Notes: generated from the letters alone by a model not told the origin. Shown: positions 23,444 through 31,513, numbered from the stretch's first letter. The stretch: 32,045 nucleotides of DNA from Candidatus Poribacteria bacterium (GCA_022827225.1 JAJDTJ010000141.1:1-32045); one strand, 5' to 3'. Translations and numbers: made by a program.

Positions 23444-23881
23444 ATGCCTAAATACATCGTAGCAACACCAGACGAAATACCCCCCGGTGAACGTAAGGTC
23501 GTCGAAATCGGCGGACGCTCCATCGGTATCTTTAACATTGACGGTGAATTCTTCGCCATCCGTAACAGCTGCCCACACCAAGGCGGCCCGTTGTGCAAAG
23601 GCATCGTCACCGGTTTCTTAGAGTCGCCAACGCCAGGCACCTATTACTACACCCGCAAAGGCGAGATCCTCCGATGCCCCTGGCACAGCTGGGAATTCGA
23701 CATCAAAACCGGACAATCTTGGTGGAACCCGACACAACGCCGTGTCAGAAAATACGAAGTCCAAGTCGAAAGCGGCGAAGACATCGACGCATCCAACGCC
23801 GAACGCGAAAAAGGACCCTACGTCGCTGACACCTTCCCAGTCACCGTCGAACAGCAGTACGTCGTCATCGAAATTGATTAA
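23444..23881 (+). CDS. Rieske [2Fe-2S] ferredoxin-like protein
   Basis: This 145-residue single Rieske domain has the two ligand pairs Cys43-x-His45 (NSCPHQGGPLCKG) and Cys78-x2-His81 (LRCPWHSWEFD), 32 residues apart, as in Rieske ferredoxins of ring-hydroxylating systems. The IRNSCPHQGGPL and PWHSWEFD wording is typical. A short charged tail (SGEDIDASNAEREKGPYVAD) ends in a final strand. It could pass electrons to an oxygenase. None of that type is visible here, although the amidohydrolases upstream and the non-haem iron PhyH enzyme across the junction suggest an aromatic or xenobiotic catabolic context (inference). No Shine-Dalgarno is evident before ATG 23444. Confidence 0.9.
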   Translation: MPKYIVATPDEIPPGERKVVEIGGRSIGIFNIDGEFFAIRNSCPHQGGPLCKGIVTGFLESPTPGTYYYTRKGEILRCPWHSWEFDIKTGQSWWNPTQRRVRKYEVQVESGEDIDASNAEREKGPYVADTFPVTVEQQYVVIEID

Positions 23882-24066
23882 GGTAGGAGCGAGTGTTTTT
23901 GCTTGGGGTATTTGCTTGGGTATTTCTGCGTATTGATAGGGTGTTTCTGCGTATTTCTGCGTATTTCTTGTCGCTCGCGATCTTCCATCTCTCCTTCCAA
24001 TCCTCCACCCTTCCACCCTTCCCAATCTTCCAATCTTCCCCCTTCCAATCTTCCACCCTTCCATCC
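23882..24066. repeat. exploded hairpin repeat plus octamer-type repeat between convergent genes
   Basis: GGTAGGAGCGAGT (23882-23894) and the matching GTCGCTCGCGATC (about 23970-23982) are the two arms of the hairpin unit seen at 16962. Here they are separated by about 75 bases of repeated TATTTCTGCG and TTTTTGCTTGGG motifs. CCACCCTT/CCAATCTT repeats then run from 23985 to the PhyH stop, so the last PhyH codons abut the repeat. Confidence 0.75.
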
Positions 24067-24867
24067 TTAATCTTCCGCTTCTCCACCGATTAACTTCTCC
24101 TGATCCCCCGGCGAATAAAAATACGACCCCGGCTTCCAATCCCCGATATCCCCAAGCAATCGCCGTTGCCGCGGCGTACAACGTTCCATAAGTTCAGACG
24201 TCGCCTTTTCATAGTCAAACGGACGAAAACACTGATGACTATAACAGTAAATTAAAGTCTTCCGCGGCTGTTCGGAACGATTCGCAACAACACCGTGCCA
24301 CAACGCATGCGGAAAAACCGCAGCATCACCCGCCTTCACGCGCAGCTGCACCGCTTCAGGGATATAAGGACCGTCTTTGACACCAGTCTCTGGAAAAGTC
24401 CGATTATGGCTCCCCGGCACAATCGTGAAATTACCACTGTCCGGACGCTCAAGATCCGTCAAGAAATAGTGGATTTTCACTTGCAGCGGTGAACTCGATC
24501 TGCTGACCCGAATCGTCCGCATCGCCTGCCCACCGTCCGTATGCAGATACCCTTGATCCTTCGGGTTCGGTGGACGGACAATCACCTCAGACATACTCAA
24601 TTGGATGAAATCTCCCATCAGTTCACGCACAATCGGAAACGTCACCGGATGATCCATCAGATCAACGAAAATATCGTTATCCTCCATCACATTCCGTTTA
24701 TCGAAAACAGAATCCGCAGTAACATTCTCACCTTTCCGAAATTCCGCATCCATTTCATCAACTGTTACCAACAGTGCCTGCACCTCATCAGCGGAGAGCA
24801 CCCCTTTCAGAACGAGATACCCATCCTTTTTCCACTGTTTACGCTGTTCTGTCGTCAAAATTCCCAT
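24067..24867 (-). CDS. phytanoyl-CoA dioxygenase (PhyH) family Fe(II)/2-oxoglutarate oxygenase
   Basis: This 266-residue double-stranded beta-helix protein has the facial triad His109-Thr-Asp111 (GYLHTDGG) and His191 (ALWHGVV), with Arg202 (PRKTLIYCY) placed to hold 2-oxoglutarate. The opening LTTEQRKQWKKDGYLVLKGVL is the standard PhyH N-terminus, and NFTIVPGSHNRTFPE is the usual core loop. It should hydroxylate a small molecule in the cytosol using O2, Fe(II) and 2-oxoglutarate. The substrate is not predictable. The gene is convergent with the Rieske gene, with a repeat reaching its stop codon. The upstream signal AGAGG is weakly placed (about 10 bases). The 117 bases to the next gene show nothing. 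Confidence 0.92.
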   Translation of the reverse strand: MGILTTEQRKQWKKDGYLVLKGVLSADEVQALLVTVDEMDAEFRKGENVTADSVFDKRNVMEDNDIFVDLMDHPVTFPIVRELMGDFIQLSMSEVIVRPPNPKDQGYLHTDGGQAMRTIRVSRSSSPLQVKIHYFLTDLERPDSGNFTIVPGSHNRTFPETGVKDGPYIPEAVQLRVKAGDAAVFPHALWHGVVANRSEQPRKTLIYCYSHQCFRPFDYEKATSELMERCTPRQRRLLGDIGDWKPGSYFYSPGDQEKLIGGEAED

Positions 24868-24984
24868 TTTAAAATAACCTCTATAAATGTAACTATTTTG
24901 ACGCTCTTGTAGAGCGGTCTATAACCCTGATACCATCATTCTCTCCCTTCACTTCCAACCCTAAATGTTCACCTTCTATATTTT

Positions 24985-26205
24985 TTACAGGTCTACCCTA
25001 ACCCCTCTCTTTTGGAGTGTAGGAATATGTGTGTGAACGGCAGCTGCGTCCAAAGGGTTGCGTTGCAACCCAACGATGTCACCTTCGCCCAAGCCCGTAT
25101 TCTCCGCTAAAGGTGAGACATCGGCAATATAGTTGTCGGCCAGACCCAGTCTTGCTAACTGTGTCATATTTTTCAGAGACGAGACATCAGATATATAGTT
25201 ATTGGACAGAAACAGTTCTGTTAATTGTGTCAGATTTTCGAGCGGTGAGACATCAGATATATGGTTATTAAGTAGCGGCAGCTGTGTCAGTTGTGTCAGA
25301 TTTTTCAGAGGCGAGACATCAGATATCCAGTTGTCGGACAGACGCAGCACTGTCAGCCGTGTCAGATTTCCGAGGGGTGAGACATCCGAGATCTGATTGT
25401 CGGAGAGACCCAGTCCTGTCAGCCGTGTCAAATTTTTCAGAGATGAGACATCCGCGATACGGTTATCATCCAGCAACAGCCATGTTAGCTGCATCAGATT
25501 TTTCAGGGGTGAAACATCAGATATCTGATTATCGAGCAGATACAGCCATGTTAGCCGTGTCAGGTTTTTCAGCGGTGAAATATCGGCGATCTGATTGTCA
25601 AACAGATACAGTTCTGTTAGCTGTGTCAGATTTTTCAGGGGTGAAACATCCGAGATCAGATTGTCATCCAAACCCAGTACTGTCAGTTGTGTCAGATTTC
25701 CGAGGGGTGAAACATCGACTATCTGGTTGCCGGACAGACGCAGTTCTGTTAGCTGCGTCAGATTTTTCAGGGGTGAAACATCAGATATATGGTTACCCCC
25801 CAGATGCAGCCATGTTAGCCGTGTCAGATTTTTCAGCGGTGAGACATCGGTTATATGGTTATCATCCATCAGTCGTGTCAGATTTTTGACGGGTGAAGCA
25901 TCAACTTCGGTTATCCAATTGCTGGACAGATTCAGTTCTGCCAGGTTCACTGCATATTCTAAACCTGTAATATCTACAATTTGACGGTCCTGAGCTATAA
26001 GTATTCTCAGGTTCTGCAACACTTCCATCGTTAGTGGGACATCTGTCGTCAAACCGAGTTCCTCACGCACCGCAGCCGCTAAATTCGGATCCGGTATCAA
26101 GTCAACTGCTACAGGCGGTTTAACGACTTGCTGCGCCCTATCGCAACCGAAGATACACACACAACACAATAAAATCACAAGCAAGCATATTTCACAATTT
26201 CTCAT
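24985..26205 (-). CDS. internalin-type LRR lipoprotein, cassette 1
   Basis: This 406-residue protein has AAGGA about 7 bases before its ATG. The signal peptide ends in lipobox IFGC (Cys21), with Asp at +2. A conserved cap follows (AVDLIPDPNLAAAVREELGL ... VLQNLRIL), then about 13 leucine-rich repeats of 22 residues (NLTxLTxLxLxxNxISDVSPLK). The second repeat is 4 residues short (NLTRLMDDNHITDVSPLK), a small in-frame deletion. The C-terminal cap NPLDAAAVHTHIPTLQKRGV is conserved in all three cassettes. Such solenoids are surface or periplasmic ligand binders. No enzymatic domain is present. Repeats are mostly of the NLTQL/NLTRL kind, unlike cassettes 2 and 3 (NLTNL), so the array diverged separately. 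Confidence 0.9.
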   Translation of the reverse strand: MRNCEICLLVILLCCVCIFGCDRAQQVVKPPVAVDLIPDPNLAAAVREELGLTTDVPLTMEVLQNLRILIAQDRQIVDITGLEYAVNLAELNLSSNWITEVDASPVKNLTRLMDDNHITDVSPLKNLTRLTWLHLGGNHISDVSPLKNLTQLTELRLSGNQIVDVSPLGNLTQLTVLGLDDNLISDVSPLKNLTQLTELYLFDNQIADISPLKNLTRLTWLYLLDNQISDVSPLKNLMQLTWLLLDDNRIADVSSLKNLTRLTGLGLSDNQISDVSPLGNLTRLTVLRLSDNWISDVSPLKNLTQLTQLPLLNNHISDVSPLENLTQLTELFLSNNYISDVSSLKNMTQLARLGLADNYIADVSPLAENTGLGEGDIVGLQRNPLDAAAVHTHIPTLQKRGVRVDL

Positions 26206-26233
26206 TGGAGTTCCTTTTTATTTTTATAGTATA

Positions 26234-26395
26234 TCGGACTTACGCCTGTTTCTCTTTATGTACCATAGGCTGTTAGCCTGTGGGTTCTTTTGTACCATAG
26301 GAAACCGTTTGTCTCCTGTGCCCTGAGAACGCCTCTGTTTTTTCAGAGTTTACTCGCTAACGGAGCATCATACCGTCAAAAGTGCGTCCGTCCTG
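26234..26395. mobile_element. MITE copy upstream of LRR cassette 1
   Basis: CGGACTTACGC near 26235 and GCGTCCGTCCT (26384-26394) are imperfect inverted ends. The core has two units of the TTTTGTACCATAGG...CTGT motif and a tail containing ACGGAGCATCATACCGTCAA that is shared with the copies at 27474 and 28778. It lies 28 bases before the LRR start codon on the minus strand. Confidence 0.75.
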
Positions 26396-26415
26396 GTATA
26401 TTGTGGCAACTTGCG

Positions 26416-27444
26416 TTATTGTATTACCCTAACCCCTCTCTTTTGGAGTGTAGGAATATGTGTGCGAATGGCAGCCTCGTCCAAAGGGTTACCTTCCAAA
26501 CTGAGGAAATCACTGTCGCCCAAGCCACTATTCGCCGCGAGGGGGGCGATGTCCGATATCTGATTCTCGGACAGGTACAGAGTTCTCAGATTCGTAAGAT
26601 TTTCCAGTGGTGAAATATCCGATACCTCGTTTTCGCTCAGCGATAGCTCTGCCAAATTTGTGAGATTTGCCAACGATGAAATATCGGACACCTCGTTCCC
26701 ACTTAGGTACAGATTTGTAAGATTCGTAAGATTTTCCAGTGGTGAAATATCGGACACCTCGTTCCCTGTCAGATGCAGTTCTCGTAGATTCGTGAGTTCT
26801 GCCAGGAGTGTGATATCTGATAACTCGCTATTGCCTAGCCACAGTTGTCTTAGGTTCGTGAAATTGGTCAACAGTGAAATATCGGATAACTGATTTCCAC
26901 CCAGCCCCAGTCCTCGTAGATTCGTGAGATTTGCCAGCGGTGAAATATCCGATAACTCGTTATTGCCGAGCCACAGTTCTACCAAGTTTGTGAGATTTGC
27001 CAACGATGAAATATCCGATAACCCGTTATTGGACAGGTATAACTCTTTCAGATTTGTGAGATTCGCCAGTGGTGAAACATCAGATATTTGGTTCCCGCCT
27101 AACCACAGTTCTGTCAAGTTTGTAAGATTTTTCAGTGGTGAAACATCAGATATCTGGTTCCCGACCAAAGGCAGTCTTGTCAGATTCACGGCGTATTCCA
27201 AACCCGTGAGATCTACAATTTGACGGTCCTGAGCTATAAGTGTTCTCAGGTTCTGCAACACCTCCGCAGTCAGTAGGTCATCTGTCGTCAAACCGAGCTC
27301 CTCACGCACCGCAGCCGCTAAATTCGGATCCGGTATCAAGTCAACTGCTACAGGCGGTTTAATGACTTTCCGCGCCCTCTCACAACCGAATATACACACA
27401 CAACACAATAAAATCACAAGCAAGCGTATTTCACAATTTTTCAT
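26416..27444 (-). CDS. internalin-type LRR lipoprotein, cassette 2
   Basis: This 342-residue paralogue has the same lipoprotein signal (CVCIFGC, Glu at +2) and the same N- and C-terminal caps as cassette 1. It has ten 22-residue repeats of the NLTNLxELxLxxNxxSDISPLx type, including the ELTNLRELHLTGNEVSDISP unit that nearly recurs in cassette 3. The start has GAGGAACTCCA upstream. Its stop lies about 20 bases beyond the right end of the cassette-1 MITE, next to an IS982-end-like GGCAACTTGCGTTA. It is likely anchored in a membrane and exposed for binding. The ligand is unknown. Confidence 0.9.
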   Translation of the reverse strand: MKNCEIRLLVILLCCVCIFGCERARKVIKPPVAVDLIPDPNLAAAVREELGLTTDDLLTAEVLQNLRTLIAQDRQIVDLTGLEYAVNLTRLPLVGNQISDVSPLKNLTNLTELWLGGNQISDVSPLANLTNLKELYLSNNGLSDISSLANLTNLVELWLGNNELSDISPLANLTNLRGLGLGGNQLSDISLLTNFTNLRQLWLGNSELSDITLLAELTNLRELHLTGNEVSDISPLENLTNLTNLYLSGNEVSDISSLANLTNLAELSLSENEVSDISPLENLTNLRTLYLSENQISDIAPLAANSGLGDSDFLSLEGNPLDEAAIRTHIPTLQKRGVRVIQ

Positions 27445-27473
27445 TGGAGTTCCTCTTTATTTTTATAGTATAT

Positions 27474-27635
27474 TAGGACTTACACAGGTTGCTCTTTTGT
27501 ACCATAGGCTTGTTAGCCTGTGGGTTCTTTTGTACCATAGGAAACCGTTTGTCTCCTGTGCCCTGAGAACGCCTCTATTTTTTCAGATTTTACCCGCTAA
27601 CGGAGCATCATATCATCAAAAGTGCGTCCGTCCTG
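27474..27635. mobile_element. MITE copy upstream of LRR cassette 2
   Basis: TAGGACTTACAC (27474) and GCGTCCGTCCT (to 27634) mark the ends. There are two core units. It is nearly identical to the copy at 26234 apart from point changes, and equally spaced from the LRR start. Confidence 0.75.
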
Positions 27636-27655
27636 GTATATTTTGGCAACTTGCG

Positions 27656-28750
27656 TTATTGTATTACCCTAACCCCCCTCTTTCGCAGTGCCGGAATATG
27701 TGTGCGAATGGCAGCCTCATCCAAAGGGTTGCCTTGTAAAATGAGGAGGTCACTATCGCCCAAGCCTCTATTCGCTGCGAGGGGGGCGATATCCGATATC
27801 TGGTTCTCGGACAGGTACAGATATCTCAGATTCGTAAGATTTTCGAGTGGTGAAATATCAGATAACTCGTTCCCACTCAGGTACAGATTTATCAGATTCG
27901 TGAGTTCTGCAAGGGGTGTGATGTCTGATAACTCGTTATTGACCAGCAACAATTCTCTTAGGTTTGTGAGATTTTCGAGTGGTGAAATATCGGATATCTG
28001 GTTCCCGATAAGATTCAGTCCTTGTAGATTTGTGAGATTTTCGAGTGGTGAAATATCGGACACCTCGTTCCCAGTCAGATACAGTCCTTGTAGATTCGTG
28101 AGATTTTCGAGTGGTGAAATATCCGATAACTCGCTCCCTGTCAGACCCAGGTCTCGTAGATTCGTGAGTTCTGCAAGGAGTGTGATGTCTGATAACTCGC
28201 TAGTCGGCAGGTACAGATATCTCAGATTTGTGAGATTTTCGAGTGGTGAAATATCCGATAACTGGTTTAAACCCAGCCCCAGTCCTCGTAGATTTGTGAG
28301 ATTTTCCAATGGTGAAATATCGGATAACTTGTTCTTGTCCAGCCACAGTTGTGCCAAGTTTGTGAGATTTTCGAGTGGTGAAATATCCGATAACTCGTTA
28401 TCCGACAAGTACAACCCTGTCAGATGCATGAGACTTGCCAGCGGTAAAATATCGGATAACTCGTTCTTGTCCAAGTACAACTCTGTCAGATTCACGGCGT
28501 ATTCTAAACCCGTGATATCTACAATCTTGCGGTCCTGAGCCTCAAGTGTTCTCAGATTCTGCAACACTTCCATCGTTAGTGGGACATCTGTCGTCAAACC
28601 GAGCTCCTCACGCACCGCAGCCGCTAAATTCGGATCCGGTATCAAGTCAACTGCTACAGGCGGTTTAACGACTTTCTGTACCCTATCACAACCGAATATA
28701 CACACACAACACAATAAAATCACAAGCAAGTATATTTCACAATTTCTCAT
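27656..28750 (-). CDS. internalin-type LRR lipoprotein, cassette 3
   Basis: This 364-residue paralogue has the same lipobox (IFGC, Cys21, Asp at +2) and caps, and eleven 22-residue repeats. Several adjacent repeats are almost the same (NLTNLQGLYLTGNEVSDISP then NLTNLQGLNLIGNQISDISP), a pattern that allows unequal exchange. The first repeat carries SLMHLTGLYL, a less regular unit. The start has AAGGAACTCG upstream. The spacing to the downstream cassette and MITE repeats that of cassette 2, so cassette plus MITE was amplified as one unit of about 1.24 kb. The role is presumably surface binding. Confidence 0.9.
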   Translation of the reverse strand: MRNCEIYLLVILLCCVCIFGCDRVQKVVKPPVAVDLIPDPNLAAAVREELGLTTDVPLTMEVLQNLRTLEAQDRKIVDITGLEYAVNLTELYLDKNELSDILPLASLMHLTGLYLSDNELSDISPLENLTNLAQLWLDKNKLSDISPLENLTNLRGLGLGLNQLSDISPLENLTNLRYLYLPTSELSDITLLAELTNLRDLGLTGSELSDISPLENLTNLQGLYLTGNEVSDISPLENLTNLQGLNLIGNQISDISPLENLTNLRELLLVNNELSDITPLAELTNLINLYLSGNELSDISPLENLTNLRYLYLSENQISDIAPLAANRGLGDSDLLILQGNPLDEAAIRTHIPALRKRGVRVIQ

Positions 28751-28777
28751 CGAGTTCCTTTTTATTTTTATAGTATA

Positions 28778-28976
28778 TAGGACTTACGCGGGTTTCTCTT
28801 TTGTACCATAAGAGACTGTTGGTTTCCTGTAGGTTCTTTTGTACCATAGGCTGTTAGCCTGTGGGTTCTTTTGTACCATAGGAGATCGTTTGTCTCCTGT
28901 GCCCTGAGAACGCCTCTATTTTTTTAGAGTTTACCCGCCAACGGAGCATCATATCGTCAAAAAAGCGTCCGTCTTG
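28778..28976. mobile_element. MITE copy upstream of LRR cassette 3 (three core units)
   Basis: TAGGACTTACGC (28778-28789) and GCGTCCGTCTT (28965-28975) mark the ends. It is longer than the other LRR-linked copies because the TTTTGTACCATA core unit occurs three times. Confidence 0.75.
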
Positions 28977-29031
28977 GTGTATTTTGGAATTACCTACACA
29001 CCTGTCCCTTACAAGAGCATCATTCGTAGTA

Positions 29032-29055
29032 GGGCAATTCATTGCCCGTCTTTTT
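29032..29055 (+). terminator. intrinsic terminator-like hairpin
   Basis: GGGCAA-TTCA-TTGCCC is followed by GTCTTTTT. It is well formed for the plus strand, but no plus-strand gene ends nearby. It may be a relic of a lost gene. The stretch 29056-29252 shows nothing else. Confidence 0.55.
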
Positions 29056-29252
29056 GAAACGTATGCAAATAATTACGGGATCCACTATAATACCGTTCTA
29101 ATTATGGCATTATCAGTTCTTAGCGGTCGAGTTCTATGCTCTCGAAACCGCGCATCCTACGCACACAACAAAAATGATAACAGATTCAACCCAAATTGCC
29201 AACCCAAAAATCAATGCCTCGTTCTCCAAAAACTTTACACACCCGATATAAT

Positions 29253-29281
29253 TTGATTTTTTTCTTAAAATATTGTATAAT
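29253..29281 (+). promoter_or_regulatory. orphan sigma70-type promoter
   Basis: TTGATT (29253-29258), a 17-base spacer and TATAAT (29276-29281). The upstream TTTACACACCC resembles the region before the tRNA promoter at 20660. No ORF follows. The decayed IS982 copy begins 59 bases downstream. The region is AT-rich, so chance is possible. Confidence 0.4.
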
Positions 29282-29339
29282 TTGAAGTCAGACATAGGCT
29301 TAATTTTTTTAATTTGAATAATTTTAAAAATTGACTTAT

Positions 29340-29757
29340 TATAATCCAAGTTACCGTTTATAAATCCATCGGATTTCCCATATTGTATTTTATCGAAAAG
29401 CAAATGGAGAGCCCCGGGGACCTAACGACTGTAGCAATTTATACGATCTGTGACGACCTTTTAATCCCAATCGGACATCGAAAACACTGACAATCAGAGA
29501 TGTCGGATGCTGAATTCATGACTACAGCACTTGTTGCTGCAAGATATTTTGGTGGCAATCAGCAAACCCCCTGTGCCATCTTGAAGACGCTCGGATACCT
29601 CCCGAATATATTAGGACACTCATGATTCAATCGTCATCTCCATCAGATACCTCAACGCTTTCAAGTGGTTTTTGAATACCTTGCAGAAAGCACTTTTGTT
29701 TCACATCGCAACAAGTATAAAGCAGCTCTGTGGATAAAGGTAGCAGCTTGCGGTGTA
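29340..29757 (+). mobile_element. decayed, internally deleted IS982-type element
   Basis: The left end TATAATCCAAGTTACC aligns with the IS end at 31907, and the right end GGATAAAGGTAGCAGCTTGC aligns with 113-132. At 418 bp it is far shorter than a full IS of about 1 kb, so the middle is deleted. Directly adjacent, an inverted IS982 end (TACCCCAAGTTGCTACC, 29761-29777) begins, forming a palindromic junction. Confidence 0.8.
29416..29737 (+). pseudogene. IS982-type transposase remnant
   Basis: The 5' part translates as DLTTVAIYTICDDLLIPIGH, matching DLTIVALYTICDDLLISIG at 31988, and continues SDAEFMTTALVAARYFGGN and ILKTLGYLPNILGHS. The start codon is lost (ATG at 31985 corresponds to GGG at 29416). 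In-frame stops and shifts follow, the catalytic middle is missing, and the 3' end keeps the CGCAACAAGTATAAAGCAGC segment also seen near position 97. It cannot make a working enzyme. Confidence 0.85.
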
Positions 29758-30168
29758 TTTTACCCCAAGTTGCTACCTAACAACCTCTACACGCTTGAAT
29801 GTAGTTTTTCAAGCACTTTCGCACGCCGCTGGTGTGCCAAACTAAAAAAAGAACACAGACCTTTGAAAAATCAACGCGCTCATGACCGTGATTGCCCAAA
29901 CTTTAGTCTCAAACATATTTCCGTATAATTACGACTTGTGTTAGTGGACTACATGTTTTCCTAAATTTCACACGTGTTGAGTTTTCCATATAAATTTGTC
30001 CGTAATTGCCTCAACACTTGTTGATTTTTGGGAAAAATTTAGTCTTTTTTTATTTTTTTGGCGGCAAATTATGACATTTTTTGCATTTTATGCACGAAAA
30101 GTACGTAAAAAAATGGTCTATATAAGAGAGCGTTGGATGAATGTTTAGATTTAAGCGTTCATCTGTGT

Positions 30169-30208
30169 GTTAAAGTTCTTGCTGTCGATGGCATCGTAAA
30201 ACTTTAAC
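30169..30208. other. dyad with nested hairpin
   Basis: GTTAAAGTT (30169-30177) pairs with AACTTTAAC (30200-30208). Inside is CGATG-G-CATCG. It could be a small RNA, a regulator site or a terminator-like relic. No function is assigned. Confidence 0.4.
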
Positions 30209-30241
30209 TTCTGAAAATTATCTAAACTTTAGGAATTAATT

Positions 30242-31356
30242 GAGGGTGTTTCATAAATAATAGTTGCCAAAAGTCAGGATACTGGGTATCCTTTCATTTT
30301 ATACCCTATAAATTGAAGGAGACACCCATGCAATATCCTGACATAAGTGAGTATATCACATTTTTGTTTTCAATGTTAGACGAGTTCTTAATATCCCAAG
30401 AAGACGTGTCAAAAAGAGGCAGACCCCAGACGTATCCGGATGCTTCACTCATCGTCTTTTACGCCGTTATGGCACTCAAAGGAATCCCCGCGATGCGTGC
30501 ACAACACGATTACTTATTTCATCACCCACTCTACCTTCAAAGATGCCGGTTGCCTGCGTGTCCGTCTCACGTGACGCTCGGTCGGAGATATAAAGCGTTG
30601 ACCCCTAAACTCCAAGCGTTCACCGAATATGTCGCAACCTCAAGTTTCGCCACTGAAGCCGGGTTTCTTCAAGAAATCGTTTATGAAGATAAAGGTTTCC
30701 TCTTCAAAGCTGCAGGTCCCGTCTGGCATCAGAAAGACCGCATCAACAACTATCTCCCGGAAGGCTTACGAGGCGTTGATGAAACCGCCACGTGGTCAAA
30801 GAGTGGATATCACGGATGGGTCTATGGATACGGACTCCATCTCACCTGCATCCGCAACGGATTCCCAGTGATGTTTCAGGTGCTACCCGCCAACGTCAAC
30901 GAGCGGAAGGTCTTGGATACGAAAAAAGACCGACTCATTGAAAAACGCGTGCGGTGTATTGTTACGGATAACGGATATGTTGATAAGAAACGTCAAGTCG
31001 CTTTTGCTAAAGACGACGTGCTTTTGCTTACACCGAAGACGACTCTCGCAGAGGCAAACCCACTTTTAGGGACAGACCCGTTGTATACCGCAACAGAAGT
31101 TGCGACATGGCAGGCAGCACGAAAAGTTGCTATTGAACCCGTCTTTGATTTGCTCAGCAGACTCTTGTCAATCACAGGTGCACACAAACCTTTACCGATG
31201 AGAGGCTTGCCTTATGTTGCCACCTTTTTGGGGTTTGGCATCCTCGTGTTGCAACTCGCAATGTTAATGAATGTTCGCTGCGGATTACCTACGCGAAACA
31301 TCACACACATCAAAACTGCCTTTCGATAGAATATTAATGATTTATGAAACACCCTC
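30242..31356 (+). mobile_element. complete IS4/IS5-superfamily-like insertion sequence with 11-bp target duplication
   Basis: The element is 1115 bp. The 17-bp perfect inverted ends are GAGGGTGTTTCATAAAT (30242-30258) and its complement at 31340-31356. The flanks are AGGAATTAATT on both sides (30231-30241 and 31357-31367), an exact 11-bp duplication. That length fits the IS4 group (10-13 bp) better than IS5. One intact transposase fills the element, so it may still move. Confidence 0.92.
30328..31329 (+). CDS. DDE transposase (IS4/IS5 superfamily)
   Basis: GAAGGAG lies about 7 bases before ATG 30328. The 333-residue protein carries a DDE triad at Asp151 (GVDETATWSKSGYHGWVYGYGLH), Asp214 (IVTDNGYVDK) and Glu270 (ARKVAIEPVFDLLSRLL), an RNase H-like transposase core. 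The N-terminal part (YPDASLIVFYAVMALKGIPAMRAQHDYL and SHVTLGRRYKAL) is the usual DNA-binding helical region. It is intact, with no frameshift. The exact IS family is not certain from sequence reading alone. It has inserted into the interior of the IS982-ended element upstream of cmr1. Confidence 0.9.
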   Translation: MQYPDISEYITFLFSMLDEFLISQEDVSKRGRPQTYPDASLIVFYAVMALKGIPAMRAQHDYLFHHPLYLQRCRLPACPSHVTLGRRYKALTPKLQAFTEYVATSSFATEAGFLQEIVYEDKGFLFKAAGPVWHQKDRINNYLPEGLRGVDETATWSKSGYHGWVYGYGLHLTCIRNGFPVMFQVLPANVNERKVLDTKKDRLIEKRVRCIVTDNGYVDKKRQVAFAKDDVLLLTPKTTLAEANPLLGTDPLYTATEVATWQAARKVAIEPVFDLLSRLLSITGAHKPLPMRGLPYVATFLGFGILVLQLAMLMNVRCGLPTRNITHIKTAFR

Positions 31357-31429
31357 AGGAATTAATTGGCACGAGTCGTTTAGGTAGCAACTTGTGTTAG
31401 TATATCAACTTTGCTCAACTTCAATTCTT

Positions 31430-31458
31430 TTGACAAAAACTTTTGAATGTGTTAGATT
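31430..31458 (+). promoter_or_regulatory. sigma70 promoter for cmr1
   Basis: TTGACA (31430-31435), a 17-base spacer and TAGATT (31453-31458). The predicted start is near 31465, about 50 bases before ATG 31514. It lies just outside the IS982-end at 31383-31398, so it survived both insertions upstream. Confidence 0.7.
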
Positions 31459-31513
31459 GATCTCACATAATCTTATTACTTTGGATGGACAGAGCCCGAT
31501 CAAGGAAAGCACG

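Larger units (their letters stand above)
29762..31398. mobile_element. non-autonomous IS982-ended element, split by another IS
   Basis: ACCCCAAGTTGCTACC (29762-29777) and GGTAGCAACTTGTGTT (31383-31398) are inverted ends with 14 of 16 matches. Removing the inserted IS (1115 bp) and one target copy (11 bp) leaves 511 bp without an ORF. The interior (29780-30230) is AT-rich. It carries the dyad at 30169 and resembles neither the transposase nor any gene I know. An alternative reading is two unrelated solo ends. Confidence 0.45.

Noticed and set aside
23618..24181. Minus-strand ORF of 187 codons
   Set aside because: It is antisense to the Rieske gene and extended by stop-free repeat sequence.
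25029..28538. Long plus-strand ORFs across the LRR region (for example 25284-25889 and 27651-28538)
   Set aside because: They mirror the 66-bp repeats of the LRR genes on the opposite strand. The minus-strand frames have signal peptides, ribosome sites and family caps.
24985..28750. Possible CRISPR-like periodic repeats (66 bp)
   Set aside because: The period is exactly 22 codons and encodes leucine-rich repeats.
28984..29256. Plus-strand ORF of 90 codons
   Set aside because: There is no ribosome site or domain. It spans a terminator-like hairpin, and its composition matches intergenic DNA.
29665..29928. ORF of 87 codons
   Set aside because: It is a frame running from the out-of-frame IS982 transposase remnant across the IS end junction. 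It has no start signal.
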